Source: Melioribacteraceae bacterium (GTDB lineage Bacteria; Bacteroidota; Ignavibacteria; Ignavibacteriales; Melioribacteraceae). From it: a stretch of DNA of 64,000 nucleotides. The number at the start of each line of letters is the position of its first letter. Position 1 is the first letter of the stretch. Location of the stretch: NCBI GenBank assembly GCA_021740785.1, contig JAIOZI010000015.1, forward strand, positions 22,315 through 86,314. The letters are read 5' to 3'. A program made the position numbers and the translations under genes. Of this stretch, positions 58,421 to 64,000 are shown one piece after another. Below the pieces are notes generated by a model, which was not told the origin of the DNA, searched no databases, and saw only the letters and a program-made list of their open reading frames with translations.

Positions 58421-59605
58421 ATGGTGCTTTCAAAAAGAGTCTTAGACTTATCAAAAAAATATGAATCATATACTGCAGAAAACCTTTCACAGTTGATTAA
58501 AACAAAATCACTCAGTACAAAAGAAGAGGATGTCGTACGTCTCATCAAAGATATGATGTTGGATGTAGGATTTGATGAAGTGAGAATTGACGGACTTGGA
58601 AATGTTATCGGTCGTATTGGAAATGGAAAACGAATAATTGCAATCGACGGGCATGTTGATACTGTTGATATGGGCAATCTTGATAATTGGGAATTCGATC
58701 CTCTCGGCGGTGAGATTAAAGATGGATTTGTTCAGGGCAGGGGTTCGGTTGATCAGAAAGGGGGCGTTGCTTCTTTCATTACTGCCGGAAGAATTATAAA
58801 AGAGATTGGGCTTTCAAATGATACAACAATCTATTTCACGGGATCTGTTATTGAGGAAGACTGCGACGGGTTATGCTGGAAATATTTAATTGAAGAGGAG
58901 AATATTAGACCGGAATGTGTAATAGTAACCGAGCCAACTAATCTGAATATTTACCGCGGTCATCGAGGCAGGATGGAAATGGCAGTTACATTTCATGGTG
59001 TATCTTCGCATGGTTCCGCACCCGAACGTGGAAAGAATGCAATTTATATGGCGTCGAAGGCTGCATTGGAAATTGAAAAACTTAATGAAAATTTATACGT
59101 TGATGAATTTCTGGGAAAAGGAACTATTACCGTTACTGAAATAAAATCTGAAAGTCCGTCGTTGTGTGCTGTTTCGGATTACTGCAGGATTCATCTCGAT
59201 AGAAGATTAACCTGGACCGAGGATAAAGAACTGGCAGTTAAGCAAATTGAAGAAATTGTTAAGGAATTAAACGGCACAGTGGAAGTACTGAATTTTAAAG
59301 AAACATCTTTTACGGGTTTGCAATACGGGATGGAAAAATATTATCCCACGTGGAAACTTGAGGAAGATCATCCTGTAATTCAGAAAGGTGTCGGCGCTTT
59401 TAAAGAGCTTTTTGATAAAGAGCCGAAGGTTGATAAATGGACTTTTTCAACAAACGGAATTGCAATAAATGGTATGCATGGAATTCCGGTGATTGGTTTT
59501 GGTCCCGGCAACGAAGTATTGGCTCATGCGCCGAATGAGAAAGTCCCGGTAAGTGATTTATCTGCTGCATCAGCATTTTATGCTTTGTTTGCGATGAGTT
59601 ATTGA
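58421..59605 (+). CDS. ygeY: YgeY-like M20 family hydrolase
   Basis: This 394-residue M20 metallohydrolase has IIAIDGHVDTVDMG with the metal-binding His-Asp, GRGSVDQKGG, and the glutamate pair in SVIEEDCDG. SSHGSAPERGKNAIYM is the usual lid-domain motif. YgeY proteins are tied to selenium/purine clusters; I recall that such an enzyme removes a ureido group. The assignment to that reaction is by context. Confidence 0.9.
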   Translation: MVLSKRVLDLSKKYESYTAENLSQLIKTKSLSTKEEDVVRLIKDMMLDVGFDEVRIDGLGNVIGRIGNGKRIIAIDGHVDTVDMGNLDNWEFDPLGGEIKDGFVQGRGSVDQKGGVASFITAGRIIKEIGLSNDTTIYFTGSVIEEDCDGLCWKYLIEEENIRPECVIVTEPTNLNIYRGHRGRMEMAVTFHGVSSHGSAPERGKNAIYMASKAALEIEKLNENLYVDEFLGKGTITVTEIKSESPSLCAVSDYCRIHLDRRLTWTEDKELAVKQIEEIVKELNGTVEVLNFKETSFTGLQYGMEKYYPTWKLEEDHPVIQKGVGAFKELFDKEPKVDKWTFSTNGIAINGMHGIPVIGFGPGNEVLAHAPNEKVPVSDLSAASAFYALFAMSY

Positions 59606-59627
59606 TGAAAATAGAATATTCGAATTG

Positions 59628-59924
59628 CCGTCGGTTTCAACCGACGGAATATAAAAATTCTTAAATATAATTGGGCTTTAGCCCCATTATGAATTATTGA
59701 ATGGGACTAAAGTCCCGTGATTTTCGAGGTTTTACCATCCCGTGGCTGAAGCCACGGGCTATTCAGACTTAGCTCACAGCCTCTTTAGTGGCCGGATAGA
59801 AGAACTAAATTTATTTATGGACTTCAGCTCGCCTACCGGCAGGCAGGTCCTATTCATAATTTATTGATGGGGCTAAAGCCCTTTTTAGTTTTTGCTTTCA
59901 TCCGCCATCGGATTCAACCGACGG
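59628..59924. repeat. Cluster of REP-like palindromes in the ygeY-ygeW gap
   Basis: At least six hairpins lie in 300 bases: CCGTCGG/CCGACGG at 59628-59647, TGGGC/GCCCA at 59672-59686, GGGAC/GTCCC at 59703-59716, CCCGTGGC/GCCACGGG at 59739-59758, GCCT/AGGC at 59831-59844 and GGGC/GCCC at 59869-59881. A closing copy of the first unit (CCATCGG with CCGACGG) is at 59905-59924. Their GC content is far above that of the genome background. This is typical of repetitive extragenic palindromes moved by a RAYT-type transposase, which is not encoded here. Confidence 0.75.
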
Positions 59925-59963
59925 TAATTTTTTTTGAAAAAATATTCAAATCTAGGAGCAACA

Positions 59964-60968
59964 ATGAATCTAAAAGGAAAACACTTTTTAACTTGTGATG
60001 ATTGGACGAACGAAGAACTTGATGTTGTCTTTAAAAGAGCAGCAGAATTAAAAAAAGAATTTTACGAAGAGAAACCGCATCTCTATCTTCCGCATAAAAC
60101 TTTATTTATGATTTTCTTTGAACAGTCAACCCGGACACGCAACTCAATGGAAGCGGGAATGACACAGCTCGGCGGACACGCACACGATTTAACCGCAGAT
60201 AAAATGCAGCTCTCACACGGTGAATCTGCAAAAGATACAGCAATTATTCTTTCACGAATGGGACACGGGATTGCATCACGGAATTGTTTTTACGGTATCG
60301 GTGCAGATTATCTCGCAGAGATGGCTAAACACTCAACTAAACCTATAATGTCTTTGCAAGATGATATTTATCACCCGTTCCAGGGGCTTGCAGATTTAAT
60401 GACCATCTTTGAAAAATTCGGAAACGAACCGCGCGGATTAAAAGTCACAGTTTCTTGGGCTTATGCGGACACACACTCAAAACCGTTATCGGTTCCGCAG
60501 ACGCAAGCTTTGCTCTTCCCGAGATTCGGAATTGATTTGACAATTGCTCATCCAAAAGAATTTCCGTTAAGCAAGGATATTGTTGAACGAGCTAATAAAC
60601 GTGCTGAAGAAAACGGAACGAAAATAAATTTTACAAATGATATGGATGAAGCGTTTGAAGGAGCGCATGTTGTAATTCCAAAAAACTGGGGCGGATTCGG
60701 CGCGTACGGTGTGCATGAATATCTCGACAACGAAGATGAATGTAAAAAAGAAATGAAAGCAAATTTAGAAAAATATCACGATTGGATTTGCGACGACCGC
60801 AGAATTAAACTTGCTGATAAAAATGTTAAGTTAATGCATGCACTGCCGGCTGATAGAAATCACGAAGTAACAGACGAAGTTATAGACGATCCAAATATTT
60901 CCGTTGTGTTCGATGAAGCGGAAAACAGGCTGCATACAGCAAAAGCGATTATGTCTTTAACGATGTGA
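59964..60968 (+). CDS. ygeW: Knotted carbamoyltransferase YgeW
   Basis: This 334-residue carbamoyltransferase has the carbamoyl-phosphate motif FFEQSTRTRNS, HAHDLTADKMQLSHGES and the C-terminal HALPADRNHEVTDE. The pattern matches YgeW rather than ornithine or aspartate carbamoyltransferase. It presumably acts on an ureido compound made by YgeY, releasing a diamino acid and carbamoyl phosphate that could yield ATP. A carbamate kinase is not in the window. The ATG at 59964 follows AGGAGCAAC. Confidence 0.92.
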   Translation: MNLKGKHFLTCDDWTNEELDVVFKRAAELKKEFYEEKPHLYLPHKTLFMIFFEQSTRTRNSMEAGMTQLGGHAHDLTADKMQLSHGESAKDTAIILSRMGHGIASRNCFYGIGADYLAEMAKHSTKPIMSLQDDIYHPFQGLADLMTIFEKFGNEPRGLKVTVSWAYADTHSKPLSVPQTQALLFPRFGIDLTIAHPKEFPLSKDIVERANKRAEENGTKINFTNDMDEAFEGAHVVIPKNWGGFGAYGVHEYLDNEDECKKEMKANLEKYHDWICDDRRIKLADKNVKLMHALPADRNHEVTDEVIDDPNISVVFDEAENRLHTAKAIMSLTM

Positions 60969-61045
60969 AATGTATTGATTGAAAAGTAGCTGATGAATTT
61001 GATTTAAGCAAATATTTGTAATGTATTTTTGCTTCCGATTGTAAG

Positions 61046-61245
61046 TTGAAAAAAAAGAAATCTGCCAAGGTCTATTATTTTACTGGGGAAGAATATTTTA
61101 AACAGGTTGAAGAATGGGTAAACCTGTTCAATGAACAAAATTTTTTACAGCACTTGATTACTTTGAAAATTTGTGGATTAAGGCAGATAAAAACGACAAA
61201 TTTTTTCATCAAGGTATGGTACACATCCTCTTATCGCAATTATAA
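61046..61245 (+). pseudogene. DUF309 gene remnant broken by a single-base frameshift
   Basis: A TTG start at 61046 gives KKKKSAKVYYFTGEEYFKQV and LFNEQNF. After the six-T run at 61141-61146 the correct family reading continues only in the next frame: FFTALDYFENLW, then KADKNDKFFHQGMVHIL, to a stop at 61243. The combined frame looks like the N-terminal two thirds of a DUF309 protein (EW/LW-type motifs and an FxQG-like segment); the rest is missing. One missing T, plus a 3' truncation, explains the state. The rest of the gap (60969-61393) holds the LytTR-type repeats and no gene. Confidence 0.5.
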
Positions 61246-61276
61246 ACCACTTATCGCATTTCAAATGCTTATTGCA
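61230..61276. promoter_or_regulatory. Direct repeats upstream of the LytS/LytTR operon
   Basis: CTTATCGCA occurs at 61230-61238 and 61250-61258 (20 bases apart), and CTTATTGCA at 61268-61276. The block ACC-R-CT-Y-ATCGCATT around 61246-61260 matches the downstream repeats at 63234-63252. LytTR regulators bind direct repeats about two helical turns apart, so this is probably a regulator site. Confidence 0.6.
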
Positions 61277-61393
61277 GATTAAAGAATAAATTGCTAACTA
61301 CATAAACTGCTTAATTCTAACAAGGGATTCATTTCAATTTGTGAAAAAACGTTTTCTTTACTTATGTTCATAATAATAAATTTTTATTAACAA

Positions 61394-62452
61394 ATGACAT
61401 TACTACAAGAATTCACGAATAATAAAGAAAAAGCATTTTGGTTTTTCCAAATTTCGGGTTGGGCGGTATTTTATCTTCAACATATATTCGTGTTTAGTCC
61501 ACTCAAGGAATTTTCTTTATACAATCTACTTATACGTTCAGTTATCTTGCTAATAGGTTTTTTGATATCAATCTTCCTTCGTTATCGTTTAAAAAAAATT
61601 GATTACTTAAGATCTTCTTTTTTCTCCCTCTTGATAATAATTTTAATATCCTCTTTAGTTTGTGCTTCTATCTGGCATTTATCAGGTGTAGTGTTTAGTG
61701 AATCGATACACTTTGGTTTTATTACATTTGGCAAAGCAACGTTGGAAGATATAATGGTTGGAATTGCGCGTGATAACGTGGTATTTATTGGGTGGAGCGG
61801 TTTGTATTTCGGTATTAAGTTTTGGATGAGTTGGATAAGTCAAAAAGAGATGACTGATAAAGCATTATCTTTAGCCCGCAATGCTCAACTTGAAATGCTT
61901 CGCTACCAATTAAATCCGCATTTTCTTTTTAACACCTTAAGTTCATTACGGGCGCTCACTTCAGATGATAACAAGAAAGCTAAAGAAATCATCACAAAAA
62001 TATCGGAGTTTTTGCGATACTCATTGATTGAAAGTGAGAATAACGAAGTGCCGCTTTCTAAAGAAATTGAAGTAATAAAGAATTATCTTGATATAGAAAA
62101 AGTAAGATTCGAAGATGAGTTAGAAGTGGATTTTGATATTGAACAAATTGCCGAAGTTTACCCGGTCCCGATTTTTCTTATTCATCCACTTGTGGAAAAT
62201 GCAATTAAACACGGAATGCAGACCAGTCCAATTCCATTAAAAATATTAATTTCGGCAAAAATGTCGAATGGTTATTTGAACATCAGAGTTTTCAATACAG
62301 GCAAATGGGTTGATACAATTAAAGAAACTAATACCGGCAGAGGAATTGATAATATAAAGAGAAGACTGAAAATTTATGCACCTCGGCAGCACAGTTTCCA
62401 AGTGATGAAAAATACTGATTCTGTCGAAGTTAATATCTCAATCCGAAAATAG
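61394..62452 (+). CDS. LytS/YehU-type membrane histidine kinase
   Basis: This 352-residue kinase has four membrane helices (residues 14-150) and then the His_kinase domain with His176 in RYQLNPHFLFNTLSSLRAL, and a HATPase domain with HPLVENAIKHGM and TGRGIDNIKRRL. It pairs with the LytTR regulator encoded next. The signal is unknown; no extracellular sensor domain is visible. Confidence 0.93.
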   Translation: MTLLQEFTNNKEKAFWFFQISGWAVFYLQHIFVFSPLKEFSLYNLLIRSVILLIGFLISIFLRYRLKKIDYLRSSFFSLLIIILISSLVCASIWHLSGVVFSESIHFGFITFGKATLEDIMVGIARDNVVFIGWSGLYFGIKFWMSWISQKEMTDKALSLARNAQLEMLRYQLNPHFLFNTLSSLRALTSDDNKKAKEIITKISEFLRYSLIESENNEVPLSKEIEVIKNYLDIEKVRFEDELEVDFDIEQIAEVYPVPIFLIHPLVENAIKHGMQTSPIPLKILISAKMSNGYLNIRVFNTGKWVDTIKETNTGRGIDNIKRRLKIYAPRQHSFQVMKNTDSVEVNISIRK

Positions 62453-62464
62453 GTGAGTTTAATA

Positions 62465-63190
62465 ATGGAACCTCAGTTTAGAGCAATTATTGTTGATGAT
62501 GAAAAACTTGCGAGGGTTGATCTTAAAAATGTTTTAAGTTCATTTGACGAGATTCAGCTTGTAGGAGAAGCTAACAATGTTTCTTCTGCCGAACTGCTCA
62601 TCGAAAAAGAAAATCCTAATCTAGTTTTCCTGGATATCCAGCTCAGAAGTGAATCGGGTTTTGACCTTCTTGAAAAAATTGATATTAAAATTGATGTTGT
62701 TTTTGTCACCGCTTATGATTCATACGCGATAAGGGCATTTGAGGCTAATGCACTTGATTATCTTCTGAAACCAGTCAGTACTGAGAGACTTCGAAAGACT
62801 ATTGAAAAACTAATTGAAAGGTCCCCCATAGAAAACGGAGTTTTCCGCAGGCTCAATTATGATGATGTGATTTTCCTTTTACTCAACAGCAAGTACAAAT
62901 TTCTCAAGATTGCTTCTATTGTTGCAATTACTTCTAATGCAGATTATACTTTTATTCATACTGTTGATAACTCGAAATTAATTACCAGAAAAACAATGAA
63001 GGAATGGGAAAATCGGTTGCCGATTAATCACTTTTGCCGTATTCACCGTGAAACCATTGTGAACCTGGATTTCATTACAGATATTAGCGAGTGGTTTTCT
63101 AATTCATATAAAGTCAATATAAAAGGTTTTGAAAATCCCTTCTTAATGAGTAAGAGATATGCCGCATTAATTCGCAAGAAATTTAAATAA
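62465..63190 (+). CDS. LytTR-family response regulator
   Basis: This 241-residue regulator has a receiver domain with Asp11-Asp12-Glu13 and phosphoacceptor Asp57 in VFLDIQLRSESGF, then a C-terminal LytTR DNA-binding domain (about 145-241) with FCRIHRETIVNLDFI. The ATG at 62465 follows AGGTGAG. Matching direct repeats lie upstream of the kinase and downstream of this gene, so autoregulation plus at least one target is likely. Confidence 0.93.
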   Translation: MEPQFRAIIVDDEKLARVDLKNVLSSFDEIQLVGEANNVSSAELLIEKENPNLVFLDIQLRSESGFDLLEKIDIKIDVVFVTAYDSYAIRAFEANALDYLLKPVSTERLRKTIEKLIERSPIENGVFRRLNYDDVIFLLLNSKYKFLKIASIVAITSNADYTFIHTVDNSKLITRKTMKEWENRLPINHFCRIHRETIVNLDFITDISEWFSNSYKVNIKGFENPFLMSKRYAALIRKKFK

Positions 63191-63213
63191 CCAACTATCA
63201 TTATTATAAATTC

Positions 63214-63250
63214 TTTTACCGCTCTTCGCAATATTTTACCGCTCATCGCA
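63214..63250. promoter_or_regulatory. Direct repeats downstream of the LytTR gene
   Basis: Two near-identical 17-base units, TTTTACCGCTCTTCGCA at 63214 and TTTTACCGCTCATCGCA at 63234, lie 20 bases apart, with a weaker third (TTATTCCG) a further 20 bases on. The core ACC-R-CT-Y-ATCGCATT is shared with the upstream site. They are 400 bases before the secreted-protein start and may control it. The rest of this gap (63251-63649) shows no gene. Confidence 0.6.
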
Positions 63251-63649
63251 TTGTTATTCCGATAATGCAGCGTTCTACTTACTTTCATCACAGGTTAATT
63301 TGTTATTAGGTGATTTTATTTTTTTTACAGAAGCAGCGTTTAGCTTTCGAAAAAGGAGATTTTATAGAAGAATTTATCAAATTATTTATAATGCAAGAAA
63401 TGAAGCATAATCATCATCATTAAGCAAACACAACTTCATCGCTAACCTTGAATCTTGCTGCGGTGATCAACAAAGAAAGAAATTTTTTTATTGCCATATT
63501 ATTTATCTGACATTAAGTGAATAAACGATAACAAAAGTTATTATTGATTTTAGAGATTTAGCGATTGTATTCTTATTTCTATCAATCGCCGGAATTTAAA
63601 ATATGATAAAATCCGTTGGCATTTGATCACATAATTATAAAGGTGAGCT

Positions 63650-64000
63650 ATGAAAAAATCATTTACCTTTTCCAGTTTTACAGTATTAATGCTGCTCTTT
63701 CTTTTTTCCTCACACCTGCTTTTTGCCCAATCAGTATTATTCACCGAAGATTTTGAAACGGGAACACCGAGTTCTGAATGGGGTGTATATCGCTCTGGTG
63801 AAGAGAATGTTGCTGCTGTTCCAATGGCGGAAGCGCCTCAAACCCTTGAAAACGGCGGCGTTTATGCAGGCTTCCTTCAAGACGCCGATGTTTCTTATAC
63901 CGGCGCTGCTATTGCTCTTGCCGGAGATGTCGAAATGCAAAATTATTCCATCGAAGGAGATGTTTATTGCTACGTTGATCAGCCGGTTTCCGCTTACTCG
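63650..64000 (+). CDS. Secreted protein, 3'-truncated by the window
   Basis: The ATG at 63650 follows AGGTGAG and opens a signal peptide (LMLLFLFSSHLLFA, cleavage at FA-Q). The 117 visible residues continue SVLFTEDFETGTPSSEWGVY, a jelly-roll or LamG-like start common in T9SS cargo. The frame is open at the window end, so the sorting domain, if any, lies outside. No further family is recognised. Confidence 0.7.
   Translation, partial: MKKSFTFSSFTVLMLLFLFSSHLLFAQSVLFTEDFETGTPSSEWGVYRSGEENVAAVPMAEAPQTLENGGVYAGFLQDADVSYTGAAIALAGDVEMQNYSIEGDVYCYVDQPVSAYS

Noticed and set aside
59628..59924. Possible CRISPR array in the hairpin-rich gap
   Set aside because: The units differ in sequence and spacing and are palindromic; there is no regular repeat-spacer pattern and no cas gene.
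61046..61282. 78-codon frame read as an intact hypothetical gene
   Set aside because: Family similarity switches frame at the six-T run, so the frame as it stands looks like a broken DUF309 gene.

Overview
The window is AT-rich DNA from a Gram-negative bacterium that most resembles the Ignavibacteria (Bacteroidetes/Chlorobi group). Two large secreted proteins end in the QNYPNPFNPST-type C-terminal sorting domain of the type IX secretion system. One promoter carries a Bacteroidetes-like -7 element (TAnnTTTG). The housekeeping genes fit that group: GlnD, MurI, LeuS, SerS, type III pantothenate kinase and class I FBPase. No rRNA, tRNA, CRISPR array or intact insertion sequence was recognised.

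Layout. 0-8.9 kb: the 3' part of glnD, murI, a NUDIX hydrolase, a DUF1232 protein, an exported S9 peptidase, a lipoprotein metallopeptidase, a pentapeptide-repeat protein and a methyltransferase. 8.9-12.4 kb: a self-contained regulatory unit made of a DUF2231 membrane protein, an OmpR-type regulator, its histidine kinase and an exported rubrerythrin. Both promoters of this unit carry nearly identical arrays of TTAAG boxes one helical turn apart. 12.6-25.4 kb: an accessory stretch of small stress or detoxification-type proteins. It holds VOC/PhnB, DHFR/RibD-like and SRPBCC paralogues, a free-standing RNA-polymerase alpha-CTD-like protein, ArsR and AraC/DJ-1 regulators, Ada, a YcaQ-like protein, a YdeI-like protein and HigBA. 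It also holds gene wreckage: a frameshifted VOC gene and a DoxX/YdeI deletion joint. 25.5-34.2 kb: leuS, serS, a heterodimeric ABC exporter pair and fbp. 34.3-46.4 kb: two T9SS-secreted beta-propeller proteins flank a complete six-gene minus-strand pantothenate/CoA operon; an unannotated 50-residue membrane protein and a glycerate kinase follow.

46.8-61 kb: after a STAS-domain protein comes a cluster matching the yge-ygf genes of E. coli, which are linked to anaerobic purine/urate breakdown. It contains a PLP-dependent enzyme, a dihydropyrimidinase-like hydrolase, SsnA, a three-subunit molybdenum hydroxylase, YgfK, the YgeY hydrolase and the YgeW carbamoyltransferase. A 12-bp inverted repeat lies in the divergent ygfK/ygeY promoter. 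Inferred flow: purine hydroxylation and reductive dearomatisation (Mo hydroxylase, YgfK), ring opening (SsnA and the cyclic amidohydrolase), ureido-group removal (YgeY, YgeW), then deamination of a diamino acid by the PLP enzyme. This is a family-level prediction.

61-64 kb: a LytS-type kinase and LytTR regulator pair has matching 20-bp-spaced direct repeats on both sides, and a truncated secreted protein follows. A DUF309 gene broken by a frameshift lies upstream. Two kinds of palindromic interspersed repeat are present (about 21.9 kb and 59.6-59.9 kb).
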